DNA of 64,000 nucleotides from Nelumbo lutea (GCA_022828595.1 JAKGHH010000007.1:33170356-33234355), one strand, 5' to 3'; numbered from the stretch's first letter, positions 21,801-31,436 are shown. The notes: generated by a model from the letters alone, not told the origin. Numbers and translations are program-made.

Positions 21801-24702
21801 TTAGCTTTATTCTCAGGCTCTGTGCGTATAGGAGACTCTATTAGAGCTGAGCTTCTAGCAGCAGTAAGGCATTCAGATTGCGGACCAGTTAGGAGTTCAA
21901 AATTTGATTATTGAAGGAGATTCCAAAGTAGTTGTGGATTGGCTAAAAATCCAGATTCAGTGGTCTGGTGCTACAGGGATATTATGAGGAAAGCTAAATG
22001 GTTCTCAAGGAACATGAATGTTATTTTTCAGTGAGTGGGTAGAACAGCTAACACCATAGCGGATGGGTTAGCTAAACAAGGGGTATCAAGGGAATGTTTA
22101 TTCTGGGCAGCTTTGTAAACTTTTTGTTACTAGTCTGAGGTAGTACATTGTTGTTGTTGTGGAGAGGCACCAGCTCGTGCCCCTCCTTTGGCTAGGCTGT
22201 ATTGTAACATCTTATTGAATTTCTTGAATGAAATTTCAATCATTTATCAAAAAAAAAAAGTCTACTCAATCTTTCTTAACTCTATTAGGTATGATGTGGG
22301 AAGGGGTGACAAAATACGTTTTTGGGAAGATCTACGGTTGAAGGCAATTCCACTCAAAGACCAATTCCCTAAACTCTTTTCCCTTAACCCCATTCTCTCA
22401 ATTTAGAAGGGGGTTAAGGGAAAATGAGTGTTCTTCTTTATCCACCCACTTAAAGCTTTAAAGCAGGCTTCTTTGGACTCTTCCCTTGAGGATAGGGATG
22501 CAAACGGATCGGATCAGATTCGAACTGAATCCGATCTGAGCAGATCTGATTGGATATCACAAACATGGATTTGAATTCAAATCTGATGAGGAAGTCAGAC
22601 ATTTGGATCTGGTCCAATCTGATTTAATTTTTTAAAATTAATAAATTATTGAAAGAAAAATAAAATATAACAATTTAAATAAAGAAAAACAAAAAAAATA
22701 CAAGTACCTTTTCAACTATTTTCGTCATATATATACATGTTTTTTATAAGAAAATAAATAATATAACAATTTTGCAAAAATGAAATATACATAATATATT
22801 TATAAATAAATAAATAAATAACATATATATCGGATCGGGTAGGGGTGATCCAAATTCAATCCGATTTCTGATTGGATCCTATTATCCGTTCCAAAGATCC
22901 AAAATGGGGATATCCGAATCTAACAAAATGGAATCGGATCTGTAGATAGCCTCTTTACTTTCTCCTCCTTTAAATCCCTTACCTCGTCTAATATTTAATG
23001 GGTGGACTTCATAGTGAAAGAAATTTGGTGTAAGCCTATAGCTTTCTACTGGGAATATTTCTTGATAAGGTGGACACTCGTGATATGTTGCAAAAAAGAA
23101 GGCTTTTTATTTGCCTATCTCCTCACATGTGCTTCTTTTAAAGGGGTAGTGGCAAGACACTATATCATGTAGCAAGGTGCCAACCAGCTGGTTGGTAAGG
23201 TCTCCTGCTGGTTGTAGCAGAGACTTGGGATTGAATCCCGCCTGCACCTGGTTTGGGGGATGGGCTACCCCCCACTGTGTAGCCCTTCAGAAGACATCAA
23301 AAAAGGACATTATATTATGTACTAATCTCTTGTCCTTTTGTGCATAGAATTTGGGAGTTTGTTAGTTCTCTTCGGGCGTAGGTGCCCCCCAGATGTGGCA
23401 GGTCTTTTCAACCCTAACCTCTTGAGGCAACCAAAGAAAAGGGGGAAAGTGCTTTGGAAGGCCACTAAGGCAGCAATTATCTGGGTAGTGTCTAGTATGG
23501 GAAGGGAGGAATAATAGAATCTTCTTATAAAATAGTAGGAATCTAGAGGAGGTGATAGACAGTATAAAAATAAAGGTAGCAATATGGACAAAGACCTTAG
23601 ACATCTTCAAAACCTTCTCAGTAACTGATTTCTTCAGGGCCTGACTGAAATAGCATAGTCATCAAGAGCAAAAGATAGAGTGAGGATGGATTGGAAACTC
23701 CCAGAAGGCAACAAAGTAAAATTGAATTTTGATGGGAGCTCTGTTGGTAGCCCAGGTATGGATGGAATAGGAGGGGTTATTAGAAATTCCAAGATGAGAA
23801 TCTTGGTTATGTTCTCAGAACCAATTGGCATGGGAAATTCTTTGAAGGATGAATGGTTGTCTTTATTGCAAGGCCACAAGTTGGCTAAACAGATAGGATT
23901 TAGAATGATTGAGGTGAAAGGAGATTCACAAGTAGTGGTGATCATGAAAAGCCAACCCGAACTGACAAGACCAAACCGAAAGTTCCGGTTAACCAAACAG
24001 ATCAGTTTGGTTTCAATTAACCAATATAAAAAACCAGCGGTTAGCCAAGCTGACTGGTATACAAATATTTATATACATAATTGTCAAGGCGACGCCTAGG
24101 TGACAAGGCGCCCTTGGAGGCTCGCCTCGCCCAGTCACCTAGCAGTTTTGTATACTGTCTTATAAAATACTTTTATATTGTTACTTTTTTGAGATTATAA
24201 TTATAAAATAGACATTATTAAACAAAAATATTCATTTTTTATGTTTATAAACTAATTTCTTTTTATTATTTTCTTATTTGTTAGGGTTTAATCAACACAA
24301 ACATTGCTAACTGCTGTATTGAACCCTCAAAGACTTCAGAATTTGAACCAATAAGTAAGGGAAAAACTTAAAATTTTGTCTAATCAACGCATTTCTTCCT
24401 CCACCTTTTCTTTTCTTCTTTTCCTATAACAAAAATTGGGATTCAGTCCCCATATTTTTTGAATTTTCTTTTCTTTCTTTTTTTTTCTTCTCATAAATAT
24501 GTTGATTTTCTAGACATAAACATGAACTTTATAATTTTCTTATGAAAATTATGGATAGTTATTAAGGAAAGATTGTTATGGAACCTAGGGAACTACCTAG
24601 GATATGTATTTTTCACTTAAAAAAATCCATCGCGTAGGCGACTAGGCAACAAGGTGCCCCCTATTGCCTAGCCTCGCCTTGGTGCCTTGAAAACTATGTG
24701 TG

Positions 24703-24750
<48 letters not shown>

Positions 24751-27636
24751 TTATATATTTATATTAATTTATAATATATATCATAAAAATCAAGAAACCG
24801 AAAATTCAACGAACCGAATCGTGAGAAACCCTACTCACAAGTAGTTATATCTTGGGCTAAATCCAACAGCCATATTCCTTGATCCCTTCAGCATGTGCTA
24901 AGGGAAGTGGACAAGATTGCAAAAAAAATAGTGGTTGAATTTAAGTGGGTTATAAGGTGTACAAAATGGTTTAGTTGATGACTCCCTAGCTAAACAAGGA
25001 GTTATGAGGCAATAATTGTTTTGGGCATCCATGTAATTTGGGGTTGCAAGTAGGGATTGACACTTTGGTAAAAAAAGTTGTATTAATCATTTATACATTC
25101 CAAATATTATAATAAAATCATTTTTCTGCTGATCAATAAAAAAAGAAAGGGAGATGAAAGGCCAAAGGGTTTTCTAGTGTCAAGACAAAAGTTCTGCCTT
25201 TTGCACTATGATAGCATTCCACTCAAGGGAACTTGTATAAAACATGTTAAAATTATATCACATGTTAAATACCTCAGAAAATTTGTAGGAATGTTAAAAT
25301 ACCTACAAGAAACTATTAAAAAATAACATTCAAATTTAACAACAAACATACCTGTATTTTACATCCTAGTATTCCTAGAAAACAAGAAATGAGATTGATT
25401 ATTCCTTTTTTTACACTGACCGTGGAATTTATTATCACTTCACATCAAAAGTCGATGTATCTAAATGTCTATGCACATGAATTCAAATCCATAGCCCTTC
25501 AAAAGTCATATATCAAGATATTTTCCTTTATTGTGTTGTGTTTTTTGTAATTTTCTTGATCTACAAACTAGATTTCTTTGCTCTAAAACCTTAACTGTTA
25601 CCATGAAAATTCATGTTTACTGTCTTCTTTTGCAAAAGTTACTTTCGTTCTGCAACTTTACACCTCGTACCTTCTTTATTCTTTTCCTTATTTTTGTGTG
25701 TCCTTGTTTTTTTGGGAAAAGCACTTCAAGATTATGCTACCATACAAGTGAAGCTATATATGTCTTTTTAGATCTGCTCTGTTTCGAACTTTGTAACCTT
25801 TATTTTTCATCAAAAGGAAATCATTACATGTACCACACATGCTGCAGATGCTAATCGGGACAAGCTTTCCCAGTCCAGTGGAAAATATGCACAGTACTTG
25901 TGCAAGATATTAGATATTTACTTCTCATATCACCATGATTCATATCATACAAAAGGTTAGTCAAGTACAGTGTTTGAGTTGATTGTTTTAGACCACAGTT
26001 GGTGGAAAGCTCATCTTCATTGAATATGGTGATGATTTTGTTCAACTTGATGCAGGTGTATACCTTCATGATCCTACAGCCCTTCTTGCAGCCGTTAACC
26101 CATCATTGCTCACTTATACTGAGGGTGTAGTAAGAGTCCAGACAAATGGCATCATGAGGGGCCTCACAATTTTTTATAACACAAAGAAAAAGTAATATTC
26201 TTTTATCCTTTTGAATCTAACCTTACTGAAACATGTGCATTGTTGGCATAATCAGAAAATCTGATTGAAGTTTTATGAATAGGAAAGCAATGGCACTTTG
26301 AACAGTAAGAAAAAGAGTATATGCATGTTTTGGTGTTGTAGTGTCTGCTTAATGATAATTATGATGAATCTCCAATCTCATAGTTTAGTGCTGCATTACA
26401 GAAAAGATCAAAGTAAAAAGCCATTGTTGCATCAGTTATTCTTGTTTTTTTTCCTATCAATTTTGTTGTATTAATTATTGTGAATAATTTGATGACACCT
26501 GGATTACTATTAGAGGCCGTATTCATAAAAGACAAGCATCTTTATCCAAATGTCATATGCAACAAGTAATCTATGAATTTAACTATTTTTTTGGATAAAA
26601 TAATATTTGATCTTATATATTTATTTATTTCTGCTTATGTGTTCCCAGCTGTTACCTTAAAAATAAATACATCTATGATGTCATGTTTCTAAAATTATTT
26701 GGTTAATGACAGCATGTGTATCTGACATGTGTACAAGTAAATTGGGGACAAGATACATGTGATCATGTTGCACAACTTGAACCAGACCATGAAAACCAGG
26801 AACCAGTTGTCATTCCAGTTTTTAAGAAACCAGTTTTTCAAATTTCTAAAACACTGGATGACCCATTAGAAACCCATGAGAACCATTAGGTGTGTGTTTG
26901 GCACAAATGCATTTCACAAGCATTCCATTTAACCAACTTACCACGGCATTTAACCACATTTGACAAAACCATTTTTTTGGAAAAATGTTGCTGCAATAAT
27001 TATGACTTGGGTTTCATGAGAGGGGGTCTTTTGAATTGTCAAAGTGACGTTTCTGGAATCACCAATTTGGTGTGGCACATTGAAATTTGAAAAAGCTGAC
27101 AGCTTCTCTTGCCGCCATACCCCCTATTATAATGACAATATTTTAAAAATAAAGCCAAAGCTCTTTAAATGCACAATCAGCATGCATCTCCACCAAAATG
27201 GGTTTTTTGTGTTTTTCAAAATATAAAAGACAATGCATAATCAGGGGGCAACATTCCTGATCTTGGTGAAACGGAATGCTTGTGGAACACCCCGTAATAC
27301 TGTCTGGGCTTCAACAACCCAACCAGTTCTCAATGACTCTCCCAAGTCACTATTTTATCACAACTCATAAAATGACAATGAATGGTAAGATTTAAACCTA
27401 TGACATCTCCTTTATATCAAGTGACATCACCATTGATCCATCATGCCACTTGTGTTTGTTTTTGTTTCTACATATATGTTGATCAAACATGTATTTATGT
27501 CTTGATGAAAACATCATTTGAAAGACTTAAACCCTGGTCAATTGTATTTCAAGCCAAGAAGAAAGCCATCTGACTACAACTTACACATATTATTCCATAC
27601 ATCATAATATTTTATATTTTATACACACACACACAC

Positions 27637-27667
<31 letters not shown>

Positions 27668-28647
27668 GCATGTCCAAAAAATGAGTGGCAGAAAGTAATG
27701 CTGGATGAGTGGTCAAACTAGAAAGGACAGGGTTAGAAATGAAATCATACAAAGGAACCTAGGAATAACTCCAGTAGGTGATAAAATGAAAGAAGGTAGA
27801 CTGAGATGGTTTAGTCAATGTGCATAGAAGACCATCTACAGAACTGTTAAGAAAGGTGATTTGTTACAAGTTGAAGGGGCTAAACAGACCAAAAATTACT
27901 TGGGTGGAAGTGATAGGAAAAGATTTAAGCACCCATAATTTAATGATGGATATGGCACTGAACAGAATGGAATGGCAAAACAGGATTCATGTAGCCAACC
28001 CTGTATAGTTGGGACAAGGCTTAGATGGTGATGATGATGATGACATCATGGGTTATGGGTTGCCCTAGCAGTTGGACTGTTTGAATCATGACTTTATAGC
28101 ATTTATGGTTTTGTGAATGGTCCAAGTCTTAAAACGTTACATGTGGTGAATTAAATTTTGTGTAGATAAAGTCAGCATGTATCTCAAACATGAATGCAAG
28201 CCAACATCATAGGGGAAGACCAGTGTTTTAAAAGATGCTGGAGGTGTACACCTAGAGGCATGCCTCCAGGTGAGCGTGCTAAGATAATGCATGGAGACAC
28301 ATAGGAGAGGTGTATGTCTCTGATGCTGTTTTAGAAGGTGATGTTTAATCGTAAGGATAAATGTGTTTTTCATCAATAAAAGTATTGGAAAGTAGGGAGG
28401 ATAGCCCCTGTTAAATGTGTTTTTGAACTTGAGAGTTCTCTGATTAACTATACTTGTAATTTGATTTTGACATCATGACTACCAAGCCCTTGTATATTGC
28501 TGACATGCTTGCTCTACTTTTTTTACTACATAAACCAGATTTGGCGAAGTCTCAGAGTGGTGCAACAAGCCCACTGTTAAAGTAGCTGTCACTGTTGATG
28601 CTCCTGCAGTTGTTGAGTTGATCATGGAACGGCTTATGAACTCCTAG
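9819..28647 (+). CDS. URH2: Uridine nucleosidase (nucleoside hydrolase family), nine exons
   Basis: CDS = join(9819-9864, 10119-10234, 10435-10494, 11899-12084, 12167-12271, 14165-14261, 25848-25955, 26056-26191, 28539-28647): 963 nt, 320 residues, all junctions in frame and GT-AG. It resembles Arabidopsis URH2/NSH2 (about 322 residues) throughout. The enzyme family cleaves the N-glycosidic bond of uridine and other ribonucleosides in the cytosol, feeding pyrimidine and purine salvage or breakdown; NSH2 acts with NSH1 on purine nucleosides. Visible family residues: DTDPGIDD at 10-17 (calcium-binding aspartates), GNVNPAAEAN with Asn171, FTSGADI, and YLHDPT with His244 (catalytic) and Asp245. 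The N-terminus MEERKKIIIDTDPG needs no upstream start and has no targeting peptide. Intron 4 has an unusual GTCAGA donor. Introns 3, 5, 6 and 8 hold transposons; intron 6 is 11,586 bp. No stop or frameshift was seen, so it is probably functional. Confidence 0.93.
10685..10900 (+). mobile_element. RTE-type LINE 3' tail in URH2 intron 3
   Basis: Degenerate remains of the RTE C-terminus are readable (KLKGLEWLG..., NGIHVIN, LGEGLYE), followed by a (GAT)n-like tail at 10879-10898. Plant RTE LINEs end in such trinucleotide repeats rather than poly(A). A better preserved relative is at 27680-28046. Confidence 0.6.
12690..13445 (+). mobile_element. RTE-type LINE 5' part (endonuclease) in URH2 intron 5
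   Basis: The + strand encodes the start of an RTE endonuclease: LATWNVRT near 13038, then from 13085 MKRRVYIACLQETKWKG, and a later GDLN motif near 13426. ATWNV, QETKW and GDxN are signatures of the APE-type endonuclease. Stops and frameshifts interrupt it and the reverse transcriptase is absent, so this is a 3'-deleted or internally deleted copy. The upstream part is duplicated in tandem (12833-13055). Confidence 0.7.
12833..13055. repeat. Two tandem copies of a ~113-bp unit at the RTE 5' end
   Basis: 12833-12945 and 12946-13055 share GTTAAAT(G/A)GGCAATAGTTCCC, the GACAGGGGTGGGTAAAGAAG segment and GCCACTTGGAATGTAAGAAC. A weaker third copy of the first words lies at 12760-12790. Confidence 0.75.
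13866..13986. mobile_element. Short hAT-type MITE in URH2 intron 5
   Basis: The left end TAGGGATGCAACTCGGGTTGG and right end CCACCCAAGTTGCACCCCTA are inverted copies. Length 121 bp. Flanking 8-mers share only part of their bases, so the target duplication is not proven. Confidence 0.6.
14262..15142. other. URH2 intron 6, 5' portion
   Basis: Apart from the antisense L1 tail (14535-14740) this is AT-rich intron sequence. GCCAAAGACTTG(A/G)TG occurs twice (near 14888 and 15107), a local short duplication. No exon is expected, because residues before and after join directly from exon 6 to exon 7. Confidence 0.5.
14535..14740 (-). mobile_element. Antisense L1 3' end in URH2 intron 6
   Basis: On the - strand the sequence reads NALADCLAKQGVKRENLYQA followed by a stop, the usual C-terminus of the RNase H domain in plant L1 elements, then a short 3' UTR ending in TTATCAAAAAG near 14535. 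It is severely 5'-truncated and opposite in orientation to the other L1 copies in this intron. Confidence 0.65.
15323..17717 (+). pseudogene. L1 ORF1 (nucleic-acid-binding protein), broken
   Basis: Opens at ATG 15323. Up to ~16237 one frame is open for 304 residues, with basic and charged segments, then LLGLPFHLWKQETAEAIALM, which resembles the GLP-x-H-x-W motif common in plant L1 ORF1/DUF4283-type proteins. After a frame change at ~16200 the reading goes on through 16533 and, beyond stops, to an acidic serine-rich tail (16848-17312: FSDSESDDSESLGSIDLSRS; 17325-17717). The product would coat L1 RNA. No CCHC knuckle was clear. Confidence 0.6.
18041..22118 (+). pseudogene. L1 ORF2: endonuclease, reverse transcriptase, RNase H, broken
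   Basis: Starts at ATG 18041, four bases before the upstream frame's stop. The endonuclease opens MRIISWNLRGLG and has QETKL and, in a shifted frame, GGDFNVI (near 18455). Reverse transcriptase spans about 19310-20260: KALGPDGF, LIPKK, RPISL, GAFVQGRQI, LDLEKAYD, GLRQGDPLSPFLF and the catalytic FADD at ~20090. A zinc-finger RVT region lies at 20980-21400 (WCVLCRANGEDCSHLL), and RNase H from ~21700 (LNFDGSIQGNPGPSG) to a stop at 22116-22118. Breaks: shifts near 18310, 18440, 18670 and 18890, stops at 19058 and 20291, and shifts near 20530 and 21890. All key motifs survive, so inactivation looks recent relative to the older L1. Confidence 0.85.
22494..22950. mobile_element. hAT-like MITE within the old L1
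   Basis: Starts TAGGGATGCAAACGGATCGG; both halves are packed with GGATC/GATCCGA words in inverse orientation around an AT-rich core (22620-22830). The right end (GGATCTGTAGATAGCC) lacks a clean copy of the left terminus, so it is decayed. No coding content. Confidence 0.55.
23172..23305 (+). mobile_element. tRNA-derived SINE with 16-bp target duplication
   Basis: 134 bp, from GCAAGGTGCCAACCAGCTGG to an A-rich end (ATCAAAAAAG). An A-box-like GCTGGTTGGTAAGG and a B-box-like GGGATTGAATCCC at tRNA-like spacing mark an RNA polymerase III promoter. Flanks GACACTATATCATGTA (23156-23171) and GACATTATATTATGTA (23306-23321) match at 14 of 16 bases. Relatives lie on the - strand near 60415-60510 and 62820-62950. 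Confidence 0.85.
24085..24700. mobile_element. MITE-like sequence with GGCGCC/AAGGCG ends, nested
   Basis: The left end GTCAAGGCGACGCCTAGGTG and the reversed right end TTTCAAGGCACCAAGGCGAGG are similar; the centre (24140-24590) is AT-rich. It sits inside the 898-bp insertion, so it is among the younger layers. Confidence 0.5.
24697..24747. repeat. (GT)n/(AT)n microsatellite
   Basis: Alternating TGTGTATATATATATATATG is followed by ~15 GT units. It directly adjoins the nested MITE-like sequence. Confidence 0.8.
26888..27305. mobile_element. MITE-like inverted repeat in URH2 intron 8
   Basis: The left end GTGTGTTTGGCACAAATG with CACAAGCATTCC and the reversed right end GGTGTTCCACAAGCATTCCG share the CACAAGCATTCC core. 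Length ~418 bp, non-coding. Confidence 0.45.
27618..27668. repeat. (AC)n/(AT)n microsatellite
   Basis: A run of about ten AC units passes through ACATACATACAT into about ten AT units. Confidence 0.85.
27680..28046 (+). mobile_element. RTE-type LINE 3' end in URH2 intron 8
   Basis: The C-terminus of an RTE reverse transcriptase polyprotein is readable: GRLRWFSQCA, then MALNRMEWQNRIHVANPV and, past the stop, VGTRL-like residues, ending in a (GAT)n tail at 28027-28044. The motifs RLRWFGH and RAEWRxRIHVADP are characteristic of plant RTE elements. One stop separates the first part from the 62-codon frame 27820-28008. It is 5'-truncated. Confidence 0.8.
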
Positions 28648-29334
28648 AAATGGAACTAGGAATTGGTGTGCACTGTCCTGCATTGAAGAAAAAAAGCCTG
28701 CTTTAGTAGTCACCGATCCTGCATTCTATATCATGTTCATACTTATCTGATGTTGGTCAATGGATCAGTTCAATCCTCAATTGCATCAATACCGCATCAG
28801 TACATAGTTGGGCTGCAATAAGTAGATATTACATTTGATGTTGAAGCTTCAGATGTTTTGGGTTTTTCAGTTCAAGCAACTAACCATTTTAACTTGTTCT
28901 GGTGTTTGTTTCTACATACCATCTTTCTTTTGACTTGCAACATATTGAAATTGTCTCCTAAGAACTTGCAATTGGCCTACCTAGAAAGAAACTCTGTTGA
29001 TTATTTCAGTTTATACTAGAACCAATAGGAAGCTGTTTAGATCTGTTGATTATGTAGGTTCCCACATAATGGTTTTATTTCTAAACTCAGAAGATTGGTC
29101 CATGCTTTTGCATTTTATCATTGACATTCTTGGAAGACACATAACATGCGTGAACCATCTGCATCACCCATGCTTTGCCATTCATTTTGTATCGACTATT
29201 TCCTGGTACATGATTACTTTACAATTTGCATTGTTGAGTGGCCGGAAGAAAAAGCTGTTTCGTTTATAAGAAACAACCTTCTATTGTAACCATGGATCAA
29301 TCGATTTTTTTCGCTCCTTGATCAACCGAATTTC
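28648..29334 (+). other. URH2 3' UTR and downstream flank
   Basis: Sequence after the TAG stop shows no second gene. The transcript end probably lies within the first few hundred bases but no single polyadenylation signal could be chosen. The 90-codon frame at 28997-29269 has no recognisable features. Confidence 0.4.
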
Positions 29335-29342
29335 GTTGTATT

Positions 29343-29709
29343 TAGGGGTGTCAATTGGACTGGATTTGGTCCAATCCGATCCAGTCCAATGCGAGTCCAT
29401 TACAATTGGACCTGGTCCAATCCAGTCCAATGAATATTTTAAGACCATTTTGGACCAGTCCAGTTCAATGTCTGTACTGTCTAATCTGTTCAAGTTCATG
29501 TTAATTTAGATTGGTTCCAACTCAAACCTCGTCCATTGACACCTGTGTTCTTATCTTCTATCAATGGACCAGATATTGGTTCAATCCAATTTAAATTCAT
29601 TATGGACGGGCTATGTTCAATCCAATATATCATATTAGTCTGTCCAATCCGTTCAAATTGATTTTAATTTGAACGAAATCTAACCCAAAACCGGTCCATT
29701 GACACCTTA
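29343..29709. mobile_element. hAT-type MITE with perfect 8-bp target duplication
   Basis: The 367-bp element begins TAGGGGTGTCAATTGGAC and ends GTCCATTGACACCTTA, near-perfect inverted termini. GTTGTATT flanks both sides exactly (29335-29342 and 29710-29717), the 8-bp duplication of hAT transposons. The interior is built of TGGTCCAATCC/GGATTGGACCA words on both strands. A second CCATTGACACC at ~29533 shows that the right end was partly duplicated inside. Confidence 0.9.
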
Positions 29710-29717
29710 GTTGTATT

Positions 29718-30596
29718 ACCATTTTTTTTTTCCATTTTGTCAAAGCCGAAAGGAAGAACAAACTAGAAGGATCTTTCAAGATTGAGGAGCTCGTCTTGTT
29801 TCTGGGAGGTTGGCTCAATTAAAGAAAGTAATGTTATTGGATGACAGAGTTTTGAGCCATGTCATTGAAGCAATAGTTTCGTTGTAGGGTGTGTGCGTTG
29901 TACATGCTATCTCAAGGGTTGCTTTGCTTCCATTCGTACGATTGACATAGTTGTTGCTCATTAATGCATCGCTTGGTTAGATCAGAAGTGTAGGTCGGAG
30001 GGACCCTAGATTGAGGGACGCATGGTATTTGATCAAATCAAAGTGACATCTAGACTATTGGTGGCAAACCAATCTAACCGTTGAGCTTTTATAACAAGGG
30101 GTACCGAGCGATTTGGACTTTGCCAAAATGAAGAAAGGTTGTCTGGAGATCAGCTCAATGCTAGTTGGTGCTCATTAACATTTAGGAGGCCAGTATGTCC
30201 TTGTCCAATTCCCGTTCTAGTTCCCGTTCGAGCTCAGCAACAGAACTGGCTACTAACCAAAGCAGCTCATGGGGTTTCTTTCGAAGTCAAGGCCGAGGAG
30301 GCCAAGTTTGAGAGACTGGTGACAGATGAGGATCCCGAGGCTGGTTGCTCCCGTGTTGGAGGCGAGCCCAAGGCTAAGGACAAGGACGTTGAAGTGGACA
30401 TACTCGGCCTGTTTGAGAACGAGGCCAAGGAATTGCCCGAGAAAGGTGCTTAGCTCGTCAAGAGTGCCTTGAGGTAGGGATACATGGAAAAGAAAGATCT
30501 AGTGATAATACAATATACCCGAGTTTGAGATGAAGGCACCAACCAAGGAGGCAAGGAGGAGCGGGCCTGCCAGGCCCCCATGGGCTGGCTATGTAT
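29718..30596. other. Decayed retroelement sequence left of the copia insertion
   Basis: A + strand frame at 30139-30453 encodes a charged, low-complexity product (VDILGLFENEAKELPEKGA) with no known domain. It is followed at 30540-30590 by GC-richer sequence unlike the flanks. It may be the far end of the Tat-like element that resumes at 35626, but the link rests on position only. Confidence 0.3.
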
Positions 30597-30801
30597 TGTT
30601 GTTAGGACTGTTAATGGGCCTATATTATTATCTTTTTTTATTTTTCTCTTAAGTTGTAATTAGGGATATTCTTGTAATTCTCCTTTTATTTTAAACATCC
30701 TAGTATAAAAGTCAAGAAGGGTGTCACCCTTAACATCTTTTGGCAAAATATTCTTCTCTTTCTACTTCATTTTTCTCTTCTCTTCTTCCTCTTCCATTCC
30801 A
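30597..30801 (+). repeat. 5' LTR of the copia element
   Basis: 205 bp, matched by 35436-35625 with many differences. It includes CTTGTAATTCTCCTTTTA and TTTTGGCAAAATATT, present in both copies. Confidence 0.75.
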
Positions 30802-31436
30802 ACTAGTATCAAAGCATGTTTGATAGCAGTTTGGGGCTCAATTACATCTTCCTTTCTCCTCTCCCTCTCTGTTCTCTCAGGATAAGTTTTTTTTTTTTAA
30901 TTTGAGAAGGATCTAATTAGGTAAGGGTTTCATTGCTATTCTTTTTTTCTTTTTTTTCATTTTAGTTATGGGACCAAAAGTGTGATTGTTTGGGTGTTTC
31001 TATTGTATCCTCTAATGGGTTTTTGAGTTTGTGAAGAGGTAGCCCTCAGAATTACTTCCTGGTTGTGTGGTCCGAGATCCATTGGACTGTGTTGTGTGCC
31101 TTGTTTATGGATCTCACACCAAGTTTCTACCTAGGTAATATCAGTTTTCCTATTATTTGATACTTGATATGCCCACTTTTCTTTTGAGATCAATTTTGTT
31201 GCAATATATAACCTATAAAGTTCAATTGAAAGGTTTTTTCTTTCTTTTTCAGTTTGGAGGTGTTTGAAGTTGTTCTCTATTGTTGTTTTCCTCTTGTGGG
31301 AGGAGTTCTTTGTATTCCAATTGTTTGAAACGGATTGTTAACTGAGGAAAAAACCTAGTTTCTTCTCTTGTTGGTGTCGTTTCTATTTTCTAGTGCAAGT
31401 TGTTTGTGTGGTCGTTACATTTGTCGTGTTTAAACA

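Larger units (their letters stand above)
15310..22259 (+). mobile_element. Younger near full-length L1 LINE in URH2 intron 6
   Basis: About 6.95 kb, sense to URH2. It carries ORF1, then ORF2 with endonuclease, reverse transcriptase, zinc-finger and RNase H regions, a 3' UTR and an 11-base poly(A) (22249-22259). It sits within the older L1: the older frame breaks at ~15309 and resumes at 22261. ACTCAAT occurs at both junctions (15303-15309 and 22264-22270) inside longer imperfect matches, consistent with a decayed target duplication. Domains are complete but several indels and stops break the frames. Confidence 0.85.
23937..24834. mobile_element. 898-bp insertion with an 11-bp direct repeat
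   Basis: TCACAAGTAGT occurs exactly at 23926-23936 and again at 24835-24845, and the old L1 reading frame stops before it and resumes after. The ends carry AACCGAA-rich sequence in inverse orientation (left CCAAACCGAAAGTTCCGG, right GAACCGAATCG), as in many plant MITEs. A second MITE-like sequence lies inside. The 11-bp duplication would suit a Mutator-like element, but clear terminal inverted repeats were not seen. Confidence 0.6.
15143..25145 (+). mobile_element. Old 5'-truncated L1 LINE, split by later insertions
   Basis: Pieces in order: 15143-15309 (zinc-finger RVT region, ALLGKWLWRF...ERERLWHKV), 22260-22493 (IRYDVGRGDKIRFWEDLRL), about 22951-23171 (DMLQKRRLFICLSPH), 23306-23936 (RNase H start, KLNFDGSSVGSPGMDGIGG), and 24835-25145 (RNase H end and poly(A) near 25128-25136). 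Joined in order they follow the domain order of a plant L1 ORF2 C-terminus. Four separate insertions interrupt it: a younger L1, a MITE, a SINE and an 898-bp insert. Many stops make it inert. Confidence 0.75.
26192..28538. other. URH2 intron 8
   Basis: 2,347 bp between exon 8 and exon 9. It contains a MITE-like sequence (26888-27305), a microsatellite (27618-27668) and an RTE 3' fragment (27680-28046). From 28215 to 28335 a small imperfect inverted repeat (GGAGGTGTACACC, GGCATGCCTCC) lies in otherwise unremarkable sequence. No additional exon is required by the protein. Confidence 0.6.

Noticed and set aside
30139..30453. 104-codon frame with a charged C-terminus as a host gene
   Set aside because: It sits against a copia LTR in degenerate repeat sequence, with no exon partners; more likely a retroelement remnant.
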